Positions 16,158 to 25,786 of a DNA stretch of 53,154 nucleotides are shown one piece after another (the first letter of the stretch is position 1; the number at the start of each line of letters is the position of its first letter). This DNA comes from Pirellulaceae bacterium (GTDB taxonomy: Bacteria; Planctomycetota; Planctomycetia; Pirellulales; Pirellulaceae): assembly GCA_022446825.1 (NCBI GenBank), contig JAKVBY010000028.1, positions 114,180 through 167,333 on the forward strand, read 5' to 3'. The notes under the pieces were generated by a model, which searched no databases, was not told where the DNA came from, and was given only the letters and a program-made list of their open reading frames with translations. Made by a program: the position numbers and the translations under genes.

Positions 16158-17822
16158 TTAGTGATTCCAAGAGAATTCTGTACTGTTGAGCAATGTCCAA
16201 AACAAATCTTCTAAGCGTTCTTCACGGGCAGTTCCAGTAACCCCGTCAAGACGTTTGCTAAATTGCTGCAGTTCTTCATCTAGGGGCGCTCGCGTGAGGA
16301 CTGCTAGGTAAGCAGTTTTCACGGCGGTCTCGTCGTCTGAGGCAAGATTAGCAATCCTGGCAGAGGCGCGGAAGCCACCTTCACCCGTACGTTCTTTAAC
16401 GAGGTCGCCATTCATCATCAACAAACGTTGGGTGACGGTTCCGGCATACTGGCCGAACTCATCGTCTCCCGTATCACCATAGCGAGAGACGAACTCGTTT
16501 TGCTGAAAAAATCGTACCAACTGCACTAAAATATGGGACTCCGCATCGATCGTTTTGAGCGAACAGGCTTGAATTAAACCACCAGCCACTTGTTCCGGGC
16601 GGAGCCTACTTAAGGGAAATACGGCCCATGCGGATTCATGCTCTGGGCCAATCGAAAATTCGCTCTGGCTATCCATCTGAAATGGTCGTGTCGCCACAAT
16701 GACACGAATCAATCTGCGTAGATCGCAGCCATGATCCACAAAGTCGTTTGCCAAGGTATCGATTGCGGGTGCGTAAAACGGATCATCTGGCTTGTCTGTT
16801 CCGAACAAGGGAATGTCATCGATGGGGTCCACCAGCGGACGTCCAAACAATAAAGCCCAGACGCGATTCACCGTTGCGCGTGCAAAGGCCTGATTTCGAT
16901 CATGCGTCACCCACATGGCCAATTGTTGGCGTAATGGTAGGTCGGTTGTGAGAAGATCGGGAAAGAACGGGACCGCCGCGTCAACCACTGCTTCTTCCAC
17001 CTCCGGATACTTGAACTTATAGGTCAGCTCGGCATTATCTTTGACTCCCGTAATACCGAGTTCCGCTTCTCCAAAGAAGGCCGCCAAGCGATGAAAATCA
17101 CTTTGGAGTCCCTGCCGTGGTGCAGCTGCCAACCCCAAATTTACGTTGCCTAGACGGTCATCGTGACACTGCAAGCAGTCGATCCGCATTCCCAGAAACG
17201 CCCGTGCCGTCCGACTGGCAAGATTTATTTCATCCGGCTGGTTCTCTTCGTTCTCATCGATCGTGACCGTGAGAAAATTAACCGAGGGGTTGGAGGTCCA
17301 CAGACCTTGCTCGCTAATAAGTTGCCGAATCACTTCATCATATGCAACGTTACCCGCCAACTGATCACTTAGCCAACTCACAAAACGCCGCCTTCGGTAT
17401 AGGATAAAGGGACCGTCCTGAGTGCCTACAAATGCGCGCGCCAAACGCTCTGCCACATAATCGTGATAGCGACGATCTTCCAGTAAGTGCGCCAGCCACC
17501 AGTCCACCTGATCGGCTTGGTCGACAGTCTCTAAGGTACGTAATTCTTCTAGAGAGGGCACCGTACCGGTCAAAGCCAAAGAAAGACGCCGCGCGATTAG
17601 CAATGGCGGTGCGGGCTCCGCCTGGGATAAGTTTTCCGTCTCCCAAAAAGCAAGAAACTCATCGTTGATATTCTTAACGACATCTCGGATATCTGCTTGG
17701 CGGGCAAACGTAGCACGAAAGCTTTCCGGTGTACGAACCCGGTCACGACTTAAAAGATTCGCAGCGATCGCCCCTAACCCAAGCAGGCATAATCCACTGA
17801 AAACCAAATTACGGGGCCACAC
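16158..17822 (-). CDS. DUF1549/DUF1553 protein without N-terminal cytochrome-like domain
   Basis: A 554-residue exported or membrane-anchored protein. Residues 5-24 (NLVFSGLCLLGLGAIAANLL) are a signal anchor. DUF1549 covers about 45-230, including RRLSLALTGTVPS and the CxxCH motif Cys216-x-x-Cys219-His220, a possible heme c or metal site. DUF1553 follows to the end (NRVWALLFGRPLVDPIDD, then DLRRLIRVIVATRPFQ, LLNSTEFSWNH). Many relatives are 700-1000 residues with an amino-terminal PSCyt1 domain, absent here. It is first in a two-gene operon with the DUF1501 gene. A function in polysaccharide or electron-transfer metabolism has been proposed for such pairs but not proven. Confidence 0.9.
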   Translation of the reverse strand: MWPRNLVFSGLCLLGLGAIAANLLSRDRVRTPESFRATFARQADIRDVVKNINDEFLAFWETENLSQAEPAPPLLIARRLSLALTGTVPSLEELRTLETVDQADQVDWWLAHLLEDRRYHDYVAERLARAFVGTQDGPFILYRRRRFVSWLSDQLAGNVAYDEVIRQLISEQGLWTSNPSVNFLTVTIDENEENQPDEINLASRTARAFLGMRIDCLQCHDDRLGNVNLGLAAAPRQGLQSDFHRLAAFFGEAELGITGVKDNAELTYKFKYPEVEEAVVDAAVPFFPDLLTTDLPLRQQLAMWVTHDRNQAFARATVNRVWALLFGRPLVDPIDDIPLFGTDKPDDPFYAPAIDTLANDFVDHGCDLRRLIRVIVATRPFQMDSQSEFSIGPEHESAWAVFPLSRLRPEQVAGGLIQACSLKTIDAESHILVQLVRFFQQNEFVSRYGDTGDDEFGQYAGTVTQRLLMMNGDLVKERTGEGGFRASARIANLASDDETAVKTAYLAVLTRAPLDEELQQFSKRLDGVTGTAREERLEDLFWTLLNSTEFSWNH

Positions 17823-18165
17823 GTTATGCCTCCCTTGACTTCACCGCGTTTTCACTGGGCCGCCTGCGACAAATCGCAGATAAAACACCATAGGACAATT
17901 CGACCTCTGTGAACGTAGCCGAGCCTGGCCGCTATCATCTTTCCGGGAACGAATGATTTTGCAGCTCCAGGAACTAAGCATTCAAGAAGTGCTTCCATCT
18001 TACCAGCGTATTCGAACAAATTTGACCGCAGATTGGCAAATTTCTCGTTAACATCGCCACCGCAGCTACTTGCGCAAGGCAAATCGCATGTTGCAAAGTT
18101 GCCGGATTTTACAAAGCTGCGAAAGTTATCCGTCAATCTTGTAAGATAGTTTCGGTTCCCCACAA
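17823..18165. other. intergenic region between divergent genes
   Basis: About 340 bases, expected to carry promoters for the DUF1549/1553-DUF1501 operon (minus) and the membrane-protein gene at 18166 (plus). A small hairpin CTGCGA-CAAA-TCGCAG lies at 17864-17879, close to the minus-strand start. A minus-strand frame across 17852-18256 is Cys/Arg/Val-rich and not convincing. Confidence 0.45.
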
Positions 18166-19473
18166 ATGCAGCTGTATTTCGTTCGACCGATTTGTTCCGA
18201 CCAACGGCTACGGCAGCCAAACCAAAGTCGCAGCGGCACCAACCAGTTACCTGCAAGTTCCAGCATCGACCGAGACAATCACTTGCCCACAGATAAGAAC
18301 TCGTGCCCCCCCGAAAAGATTTACGCTGCAGAAGCGATCACTGAAAATGTTTCTGTGATCAATAAATCTCCTTGGTTTCGACGCTGTTGGCACGGCGGCT
18401 GCTCTATGATGGAATGGTGCTTTGGAGCAATCACCATGTTCTTGGGCTTGGCATTTATCGCCACCATCCCCATCCTTCAATTTATTAGCCTCGGTTACCT
18501 GCTGGAAACCAGCGGACGTGTTTCGCGGAGTGGTCGCCTCCGCGATGGCTTCATCGGCATTCGGCCTGCAGCAAGAGTCGGCAGTATGGTGCTCGGCACA
18601 GTCATCTGGTGGGGTCCCTTGTTTCTAATTTCTGACACTTGGTATGCCTCTTACTTGATCCAACCCCACAGCACGGTGACCCGCAGCTGGTTTGTCACCC
18701 TCCTACTCTCTTGCTTGCTGATCATTGGGCATGTGCTGTGGGCCTGGTTTCGTGGTGGCAGATTGCGAAGCTTTTTCTGGCCTGCACCTTTGAAATTTAT
18801 CAAGAGAATGCTCCAGGGAGGGCTTTTCACAGAAGCTCGTGATGACCTCTGGAATTTTGTCCGTGGCTTACAACTGCAACATTTCTTTTGGCTCGGTTTG
18901 CGCGGATTTGCAGGAGCTGTGGCTTGGCTATTCATTCCCATCCTGTTTTTCATCGGCGCAACGACGTTGCCAGCGGGAGCGGCTGCAATCTCCGGCCTGA
19001 TTGGCTTTCCCTTGTTCATGTTCGTGCTCTTGTATCTACCTTTTCTTCAAGCACATTTCGCGGCGGAAAATCGTCTTGAAGCAATTTTTGAATGGGGTGA
19101 AATTCGTCAACAATTCCGTCGAGCGCCGATCGCTTTGTGGTTTGCGTTGGCGATCACTTTGCTATTTGCTTTACCCCTGTACTTACTAAAAATTGAACTC
19201 ATCCCACGAGAAGCAACCATGTTGCCGAATCTCGTGTTTGTCGCTTTCATTTTTCCTGCCCGCCTCATGACAGGCTGGGCTCTCGGCCGCGCGCGCCGCC
19301 ACCAAACACCTCGCTTTTGGCTGTCTCGCTGGTTGTTTCGCTTGGCCGGTCTTCCCCTTGTGGCTGGTTACGTATTCATCGTTTTCTTCACTCGATTTAC
19401 TTCCTGGTACGGGGTCTGGAGCATGTTTGAACAGCATGCGTTCTTGGTACCCGCACCCTTTTTGGGATTCTGA
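18166..19473 (+). CDS. polytopic membrane protein of unknown function
   Basis: A 435-residue protein with about seven hydrophobic helices: FGAITMFLGLAFIATIPILQ, MVLGTVIWWGPLFLI, FVTLLLSCLLIIGHVLW, then pairs near 245-300, 325-345 and 395-420. The conserved-looking segment IPILQFISLGYLLETSGRV followed by SRSGRLRDGF resembles planctomycete proteins annotated only as membrane proteins. Residues 1-70 are polar and poorly ordered, and no ribosome-binding site precedes 18166, so the true start may be further in, before the WHGG segment near residue 75. It stands alone on the plus strand. No transporter signature was recognised. Confidence 0.72.
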   Translation: MQLYFVRPICSDQRLRQPNQSRSGTNQLPASSSIDRDNHLPTDKNSCPPEKIYAAEAITENVSVINKSPWFRRCWHGGCSMMEWCFGAITMFLGLAFIATIPILQFISLGYLLETSGRVSRSGRLRDGFIGIRPAARVGSMVLGTVIWWGPLFLISDTWYASYLIQPHSTVTRSWFVTLLLSCLLIIGHVLWAWFRGGRLRSFFWPAPLKFIKRMLQGGLFTEARDDLWNFVRGLQLQHFFWLGLRGFAGAVAWLFIPILFFIGATTLPAGAAAISGLIGFPLFMFVLLYLPFLQAHFAAENRLEAIFEWGEIRQQFRRAPIALWFALAITLLFALPLYLLKIELIPREATMLPNLVFVAFIFPARLMTGWALGRARRHQTPRFWLSRWLFRLAGLPLVAGYVFIVFFTRFTSWYGVWSMFEQHAFLVPAPFLGF

Positions 19474-19981
19474 GAAGTGACCGCCAGCCGGTGGAGCGAA
19501 ACAAGAATCACCAGCCTAGCACCAGATCCTGTCGTCGAGTTCCTGCACTGGCACCGTTGTGCAAGCTAGCAATAAGCCCGTAGGCGGTAACGCCACTATC
19601 TTACTGCCACTGCCGGAAAACCGGCCAAAGGTGTTGACTACAGATGCCTACAAAGACCGCATCGAGGACCGAAGAAACTATGTAAAAATCGGTGGCAAAA
19701 GTCTTTATTTCGTGAGATCCGCGCAAACTCTGCCACCTCTCTGCCACACTTCATTCATCGTAAGTCCTTCTCTAATAACAAGATTGGGCACATCGACCCG
19801 GATATGCCGGACATTTGTGGGACTTTGGAGTAACAGGTGTCGATAAATGCTACGTTGCCGTTTGGGTAACCGGGGATATCTTGATTTGCAAAGGCTGCCT
19901 TTGATAAGATATAAATTGCTCTAAGATGTTTCAGAGGCTTGGCTTGGCACAAAAACACCTGCTTAAAAAACGAGGATACTC
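19474..19981. other. intergenic region upstream of the DUF1501 tandem
   Basis: About 500 bases. No frame is convincing. Near the right end, TTGATT/TTGCAA at 19881-19891 and TAAGAT/TATAAA at 19905-19915 form a possible sigma70-type promoter with an 18-base spacer, about 70 bases before the ATG at 19982. The remainder shows nothing identifiable. Confidence 0.4.
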
Positions 19982-21343
19982 ATGTTAACGATCTTGGGAC
20001 AAAGCGAACGGCGGAGTGGGTTTTGTGATCGTTTGTCACGACGTGACTTTTTGACTGTCGGCGGAATGGCTGCAGGTGGACTAAGCTTGTCAAACCTGCT
20101 GCAATCAGAAGCCCAAGCCGGAGTCGGTCGATCCCACAAAGCGATCATTAACATTTTCCTACCAGGAGGCCCTCCCCACCAAGACATGTGGGATATCAAA
20201 GTCGACGCACCCGCAGAGGTACGTGGTGAGTTTGCGCCGATTAAGACCAACGTCGCAGGTATCGAAATCGGCGAGCTGTTCCCCCGCATTGCGAAGATCA
20301 TGGACAAGCTCGTCCCGATTCGCTCTATCGTAGGAGCTAATGCAGGACACTCCTCCTATCAATGTTTTTCTGGGCACAACAAAAACAATCCGCCTGCCGG
20401 TGGCTTGCCATCGATGGGGTCCTGGGTTTCGAAAGTTCAGGGCGTCGTATCGGAGACCATTCCTCCGCACCTGAGTCTGGTCTATAAAACCGGACACAAT
20501 CCTTGGGGCGACGCCGGTGGCGGTGGTTTCTTAGGTGTGAAACACTCCCCCTTCCGCTTGGTTGGTGGTAAAGGCGAAGAGTCGAAAATCGACAATATGG
20601 TGCTGAAAGGAATCACACTGGACCGCTTACAAGATCGCAACGCTTTGTTGACATCGTTCGACAACTATCGTCGCGAGGTCGATTCCAGTGGTGCTATGGA
20701 AGGCCTCGATGCATTTTCCCAACAAGCCCTGGGTATCCTTACCTCTTCTAATTTGGCGGAAGCGATGGACGTTTCCGGAGAAGACCCCCAACTCGTCGAA
20801 AGATATGGGGAAAATAGACCTAATTTCATGAGTGATGGCGCACCGCGCATGAATCAAAATTTCTTGGTTGCCCGACGACTTGTCGAAGCAGGTGCCCGCA
20901 TGGTTTCGATGAATTTCAGCCGTTGGGATTGGCATGGCGGTAATTTTAAACGCGCCCACCAAGATTTCCCCCTGCTGGATCAAGGCGTGAGTGCCTTGGT
21001 GGAAGATCTGGACAACCGTGGCATGCTGCGAGATGTCTCGGTCGTCGTCTGGGGTGAATTCGGACGTACCCCTAAAATCAATGCCAGCGCAGGACGGGAT
21101 CACTGGCCGCGCGTCAGTTGTGCTTTGTTAGCCGGTGGTGGCATCCGCGCGGGACAAGTCATCGGTGCCACAAACCGTTTGGGTGAATACGCCACCGACC
21201 GTCCTGTGACATTCCAGGAAGTTTTCGCCACACTCTACAACAACATCGGCATGAACCTTCGTGCCATCCGCGAATTCGACTTGCGAGGTCGCCCACAATA
21301 TCCCGTGGATGAGGGTGTTCACCCACTGCGTGAATTAATCTAG
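19982..21343 (+). CDS. DUF1501 protein, first of a tandem pair
   Basis: A 453-residue Tat-exported DUF1501 member. The signal SRRDFLTVGGMAAGGLSL carries the twin arginine, followed by LLQSEAQAG. Core motifs are IFLPGGPPHQDMWDIKVDAP, FSRWDWHGGNF, WGEFGRTPKIN and AGRDHWPRVSCALLAGGGI. GAGG lies about 7 bases upstream of the ATG. The next gene, 83 bases downstream, is a clear paralogue of matching length (MLxILG start, GGPPHQDM, VDAPAEVRGEF shared), so this is a tandem duplication. No DUF1549/1553 gene is directly attached; the usual partner may be one of those at 16158 or 25787. Enzymatic role unknown. Confidence 0.93.
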   Translation: MLTILGQSERRSGFCDRLSRRDFLTVGGMAAGGLSLSNLLQSEAQAGVGRSHKAIINIFLPGGPPHQDMWDIKVDAPAEVRGEFAPIKTNVAGIEIGELFPRIAKIMDKLVPIRSIVGANAGHSSYQCFSGHNKNNPPAGGLPSMGSWVSKVQGVVSETIPPHLSLVYKTGHNPWGDAGGGGFLGVKHSPFRLVGGKGEESKIDNMVLKGITLDRLQDRNALLTSFDNYRREVDSSGAMEGLDAFSQQALGILTSSNLAEAMDVSGEDPQLVERYGENRPNFMSDGAPRMNQNFLVARRLVEAGARMVSMNFSRWDWHGGNFKRAHQDFPLLDQGVSALVEDLDNRGMLRDVSVVVWGEFGRTPKINASAGRDHWPRVSCALLAGGGIRAGQVIGATNRLGEYATDRPVTFQEVFATLYNNIGMNLRAIREFDLRGRPQYPVDEGVHPLRELI

Positions 21344-21426
21344 CCGCTGCGTTCCAGACATTCGTTTTTACCAACTGTAACCAGCCAAACACCGACCGTG
21401 CGAGGTTCCGCACGAGGAGCAACTCG

Positions 21427-22770
21427 ATGTTAAAAATTCTGGGTTCCCGAGAAAATAAACAAGTCTTCTGTGACGGGATCTCGCGACGTAGTTTTCTACA
21501 AGTCGGCGGTATGACACTGGGCGGTCTGTCCTTGGCAAATCTCTTGGAATTGGAAGCCCAAGCCGGCATCAAGAAGTCTCACAAAGCAGTCATCATGATC
21601 TATATGTGTGGAGGACCACCACACCAGGACATGTACGATCTCAAAGTGGACGCTCCGGCAGAGGTTCGTGGTGAATTTTCTCCAATCAAAACGAACGTGG
21701 ACGGAATTGAAGTCTGTGAGCATTTGCCGCACATCGCGAAATCGATGGACAAACTCATCCCCATTCGTTCGATCGTGGGATGCAATGGCAATCACTATTC
21801 TTACCAATGCATGACCGGTCACAGTCAGAGTACCCCCGCGGGTGGCTGGCCCCACTTTGGATCGGCCGTCTCGCATTACCAAGGTCCTGTGCACCCCGGT
21901 GTGCCACCTTTCGTAAGCCTTTGCTACACCACAAAACATCGTCCTTACAACGAACCCAATGCCGGATTTTTGGGACTGGGTCACTCGTCTTTCCGGCCCA
22001 CCGGTCCTGCACAAAACGACATCACCCTACAAGACATTTCCACGGACCGCCTGGCCGATCGCGAGTCCCTCTTGGCGTCCTTTGATGGATTTCGGCGTCA
22101 ATGGGACGGTAGTGGAAAAATGGACGGAATGGATGTGTTTACCGAGCGCGCCATGGGAATTTTGACCTCCTCGAAATTGTTCGATGCGCTTGATGTCTCC
22201 AAAGAAGACCAGCACACTCAAGATCGTTACGGTACCTCTGACCTTACAAAACCAAAAGGAGATGCAGCACCACGCTGCCCACAAAACTATCTGGTCGCGC
22301 GTCGCTTGGTTGAAGCTGGAGCGCGTGTTGTTACGGTGAATCACAGTTTTTGGGATTGGCACGGAAGCAACTTTAGCAACGCGAAAGCCGAATTCCCCAG
22401 TTTTGAACAAGGCGTGACCGCACTTGTCGAAGACCTGCACGAGCGCGGTCTCGATCAGGATGTGACTGTCGTTGCCTGGGGAGAATTTGGGCGCACCCCC
22501 AAGATCAACAAAAATGCCGGGCGGGATCACTGGCCACGGGTCAGTAGTGCACTATTGGCGGGCGGTGGCATGAAGACCGGACAGGTCATCGGGGCGACCG
22601 ATCGACTGGGTGGCGAAGCGACCGAACGTCCCGTCACCTTTGGCGAGGTTTTTGCCACGATTTACCACAATCTGGGCATCAATTTGGATTCTCAGCGGTT
22701 GTTTGACTTCCGCGGTCGTCCACACCGTTTGGTAAATCCCGGGGTCCAACCGTTACCCGAGGTGATTTAA
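21427..22770 (+). CDS. DUF1501 protein, second of a tandem pair
   Basis: A 447-residue Tat-exported DUF1501 member, paralogous to the preceding gene. The twin-arginine signal is SRRSFLQVGGMTLGGLSL. It shares KVDAPAEVRGEFSPIKTNV, SFWDWHGSNF, WGEFGRTPKIN and AGRDHWPRVSSALLAGGGM. A GAGGAG ribosome-binding site is just before the ATG. It differs from its neighbour mainly in the middle third and around the early motif (YMCGGPPHQDM against FLPGGPPHQDM), suggesting separate substrates after duplication. It ends 36 bases from the convergent FG-GAP gene. Likely co-transcribed with the first copy. Confidence 0.93.
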   Translation: MLKILGSRENKQVFCDGISRRSFLQVGGMTLGGLSLANLLELEAQAGIKKSHKAVIMIYMCGGPPHQDMYDLKVDAPAEVRGEFSPIKTNVDGIEVCEHLPHIAKSMDKLIPIRSIVGCNGNHYSYQCMTGHSQSTPAGGWPHFGSAVSHYQGPVHPGVPPFVSLCYTTKHRPYNEPNAGFLGLGHSSFRPTGPAQNDITLQDISTDRLADRESLLASFDGFRRQWDGSGKMDGMDVFTERAMGILTSSKLFDALDVSKEDQHTQDRYGTSDLTKPKGDAAPRCPQNYLVARRLVEAGARVVTVNHSFWDWHGSNFSNAKAEFPSFEQGVTALVEDLHERGLDQDVTVVAWGEFGRTPKINKNAGRDHWPRVSSALLAGGGMKTGQVIGATDRLGGEATERPVTFGEVFATIYHNLGINLDSQRLFDFRGRPHRLVNPGVQPLPEVI

Positions 22771-22806
22771 TTCACTGCCAGGCGACTTTCGCTTTCACGA
22801 GAAGTC

Positions 22807-24261
22807 TCACTTCATGAGCACGTGCAGGGTGCGGTCTACGGCAGTGACTCCGGCTTGTTTGGTGCCATTCGTCCACCTCACGCTGTACTCTACCTCGCCA
22901 GCGTGTTTGCCGAGACCAAAATGAAGGGTCAAATCATTTTGATTCCCCTGGCCTACACCACCACCTTCCACCTGACGTGACAACGTTTGCTGGCCGATGC
23001 GAACCTTTACTGTAGAGCCAATCGCACTGGTATTCACCTGCTGGCCGTCACCCTGAAGATGGATTTTCAGCCAGTTTTGGTTCGTCGATTGGTTGATAAA
23101 GAGCTTGCCATTGGTGACAAGATCGAGGTCACCATCGTTGTCCACATCGCCCCAGGCGGCCTGGTAGGTAGCGCCTAACCGGGGGAGACCCTCCTGCTCG
23201 GTAACATCGGTGAATTTCCACTCGCCCTCGTTGCGGTAAAGTCGTGCTGCGTTATGCCCATAAACGGTTGTAAAGAAAAGGTCGAGATCCCCGTCGTTGT
23301 CATAGTCGCCCAGCGTCGGTGAGGCGTACGATTCTTGATATTGGACACCACCAGCGCCCCGATCCTCAAACCGATAACCCTCAGCCGGCCCCAGGTTTCG
23401 TAAGAATCGTGATTGTGGCTGACCATCGTGAGCGAAATTCCCGGCAAAAATGTCGAAATACCCGTCGTTGTCCACATCGCCCCAGCACGCTCCAATCGAG
23501 TGCCCGCTCCCCCCTTGGGCACCTAAATCATTAGCACGATTCGCAGCACCGCCTCTGCCATCGCTCACCCAAAGAGAGTTCGGCGCGAGCCAGTAGTTGG
23601 ATGTATAAAAATCGGCGTCGTTGTCTTCGTCAAAATCACAGGCCACGACACCACGGGCATAGGCTCCACCCGCCTGGAGAACCCGCAGCCACTTTTGGTC
23701 GCTGTCCGGATTCTGCAACCAGAGGGTATCCGCGCCCCCATCGACACCACCGTAATAGATATCCAGCCAGCCATCGTTGTTAATGTCTCCCCAACTCGCT
23801 GCGATGCATCCAGCACCGAAGGGTCCCGCCGGACCAACAGCCTCCACAAAGTTGCCCTGGCCATCACCCAATCGCATTGTCCCCGGTGCGGAAACCGTAG
23901 CGGCATCCAGATGACCGTCGTTGTTGATATCGGCCCAAATCACGGGTAGATGCAAACCATGAACCTTTTTTTGGTACTGCTTCCCTGCGACGTTCAGATA
24001 GAGGCCTGTGTAAGTCGCCAGATCAACATAACCATCGTGATTAAAATCACCGAAAGCCGCTGTGGTATCACCAATGTTCTCAACACCACAGAATTCTTTG
24101 GTCTGGTCTTCGAAATCCCCTCGCAGAGTAAGGGCTGGTAGCAGTAACCACAGGGATGCGAGCCAGAGCCCTTGCGGCATCGATCGGTTGAGCCGCACCT
24201 TTTTAACAAGGTCCCTGAAGACATAACTCAATAAGCAATCTATAAAATGCGTGATCCGCAT
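22807..24261 (-). CDS. FG-GAP/VCBS repeat protein with C-terminal ASPIC-UnbV-like domain
   Basis: A 484-residue exported protein. Seven calcium-binding-type DxDxDGxxD loops are visible (for example DFNHDGYVDL, DINNDGHLDA, DINNDGWLDI, DVDNDGYFDI, DYDNDGDLDLF, DVDNDGDLDL; one is degenerate, DFDEDNDADF), marking an integrin-alpha-like beta-propeller. The last 90 residues (WLKIHLQGDGQQVNTSAIGS, LTLHFGLGKHAGEVEYSVRW) match the ASPIC/UnbV domain that often follows such propellers. ATG 24261 is chosen because GGAGG lies about 8 bases before it; a further Met at residue 28 directly precedes the hydrophobic signal and is an alternative. Probably a surface or periplasmic Ca2+-dependent binding protein. 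Confidence 0.87.
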   Translation of the reverse strand: MRITHFIDCLLSYVFRDLVKKVRLNRSMPQGLWLASLWLLLPALTLRGDFEDQTKEFCGVENIGDTTAAFGDFNHDGYVDLATYTGLYLNVAGKQYQKKVHGLHLPVIWADINNDGHLDAATVSAPGTMRLGDGQGNFVEAVGPAGPFGAGCIAASWGDINNDGWLDIYYGGVDGGADTLWLQNPDSDQKWLRVLQAGGAYARGVVACDFDEDNDADFYTSNYWLAPNSLWVSDGRGGAANRANDLGAQGGSGHSIGACWGDVDNDGYFDIFAGNFAHDGQPQSRFLRNLGPAEGYRFEDRGAGGVQYQESYASPTLGDYDNDGDLDLFFTTVYGHNAARLYRNEGEWKFTDVTEQEGLPRLGATYQAAWGDVDNDGDLDLVTNGKLFINQSTNQNWLKIHLQGDGQQVNTSAIGSTVKVRIGQQTLSRQVEGGGVGQGNQNDLTLHFGLGKHAGEVEYSVRWTNGTKQAGVTAVDRTLHVLMK

Positions 24262-24503
24262 CTCGTTCTCCTCCAACTTTAGCGTCCATTGAAAACCGTC
24301 TCACTTTAAGATACCAGACACAGCAATGGCTGACACACAGAGTCTCACACGGCGCAGTGAAAGCCAAGCACCAAACCTCGTCTCTCTGGAGCGAAGTTGC
24401 CCTAGCAAGTTTGCGCGGAATCAAGCTGGTTTGTTGCTACAAATCCGCTGCTGATGAAATTTATGGGCCTGCGGTCCAAATTCCCATGATGCGCAAACAT
24501 CAG

Positions 24504-25508
24504 CTAAAACCAGCAACGCAATCCAATCATGGGACCGCGAAGTTCCGTACCACCCACGTTGCAATAGTCGTAACCGCCGAAAATTTCCAGGCGACGAATT
24601 GCCACTCCGACCGTTACGGCACTATGAAACATTTCGCTATCACCCAGGGTGCCAAAATCGATGTCCGTGGAAAGAATGAATGGTTTGATCGGAAAAAGGT
24701 CGGCATTGAAAGTGAAATTAATTCCTGGATCGACAGCGAAGGAATCGCCAAGCCAGTTGATGCCGGCACCAATGCGACATTGCGTGTACTCCGAATCTGC
24801 AATGCGATAAAGTAAATTCGCTTGCCCGAGGTGTAAGGCGTCTTGAACGTGACTATCGAGTTCTTCGGTCAAGGAATTCCACTGAAAATCGACGCCCCAC
24901 CCTTGTGCACCCTCCCAGAGAAATTGGATAGCTCGTCGATCGAGTCCAGCAAAATCAGTTCCTGATTCCAAGCGCACCCGGGCCGACCAGGACTTTAAGG
25001 GATGCTTCCCAGGATCGTTTGCCAGACCTCCCGACATACCGTTCGTCTCAAGCTGATCTGGCAAAGCAGGCTCTTCCTGGCTGGCCTCACCCAACGCTCG
25101 CGGTACAACAATCACCGTCTCCGCCACCGGCGGTGAAACAGACCACGGAGCAACATAAATCGTTTGGTAAGAATAGTTCGGCGCGACATCGAACCAAGCT
25201 CCCGTAAATCGCCCGTAGTCATGGTGGGGACGATGGAAATGGCGATGCGTTTGGCTACGACGCCGTGGCGAGCGGACATGAGATCGAACCTGGTCTAACT
25301 GACCGCTCACTGGTCGACTTGACTTAGGCGCGACCTCGCTGACCGGCGCGGCCTCATTTTCAGAGGCGGTGTCATCAACAGCTTGCCGCAAAGCCGCAAG
25401 CTTACCCGCCGCGAGGACCGGCGGCGAAAACAGAGTCATCGCAAGCACGATCAGGGAAAGCGCCAAAGCGTCGATGGCTCGCATTCTTTGATGAAAGTGG
25501 CAGTCCAT
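24504..25508 (-). CDS. secreted protein with His/Arg-rich linker and barrel-like C-terminal half
   Basis: An unrecognised 334-residue protein. ATG 25508 has GGAGG 6 bases upstream; an 11-residue longer start is less likely. The signal peptide is at about residues 10-34 (ALALSLIVLAMTLFSPPVLA). Residues 75-105 are Arg/His-rich (SPRRRSQTHRHFHRPHHDYG), followed by a Pro/Tyr/Val segment. From about residue 175 the sequence alternates polar and hydrophobic residues in likely beta strands (WSARVRLESGTDFAG, FTFNADLFPIKPFILSTDID, AIRRLEIFGGYDYCNVGG) and ends in Trp-Phe, a typical end for outer-membrane beta-barrels. The barrel assignment is inference from that pattern. It lies on the minus strand behind the FG-GAP gene with a 243-base gap. 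Confidence 0.68.
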   Translation of the reverse strand: MDCHFHQRMRAIDALALSLIVLAMTLFSPPVLAAGKLAALRQAVDDTASENEAAPVSEVAPKSSRPVSGQLDQVRSHVRSPRRRSQTHRHFHRPHHDYGRFTGAWFDVAPNYSYQTIYVAPWSVSPPVAETVIVVPRALGEASQEEPALPDQLETNGMSGGLANDPGKHPLKSWSARVRLESGTDFAGLDRRAIQFLWEGAQGWGVDFQWNSLTEELDSHVQDALHLGQANLLYRIADSEYTQCRIGAGINWLGDSFAVDPGINFTFNADLFPIKPFILSTDIDFGTLGDSEMFHSAVTVGVAIRRLEIFGGYDYCNVGGTELRGPMIGLRCWF

Positions 25509-25786
25509 TGGCAACCTCCAGCAGGCAGAAACTGGCTTCATTCCATTCCGAAGACTTTTAGTTACCGCAACCCTCGTGCCAAGCCTGTTTGATTGTGCTC
25601 GATTCCCGCGGATTTGCAGATTTGTCTAAAATCACGTTGGCGAAAGATGGGCCATTTGTGATCAATTTGAATTCAGCTTGAATGCGAATGACGGCGCACC
25701 AAACGCCTGCATTGCCCTATGTTTTTGGTTTCTGGATACGATTAAGTTGTTAGTTAAGCTTTCACAAACGTTCCCTTACATCACCT

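Noticed and set aside
17852..18256. 134-residue minus-strand frame
   Set aside because: Overlaps the start of the membrane-protein gene, has no ribosome-binding site, and its composition (Cys/Arg/Val) is that of chance frames.
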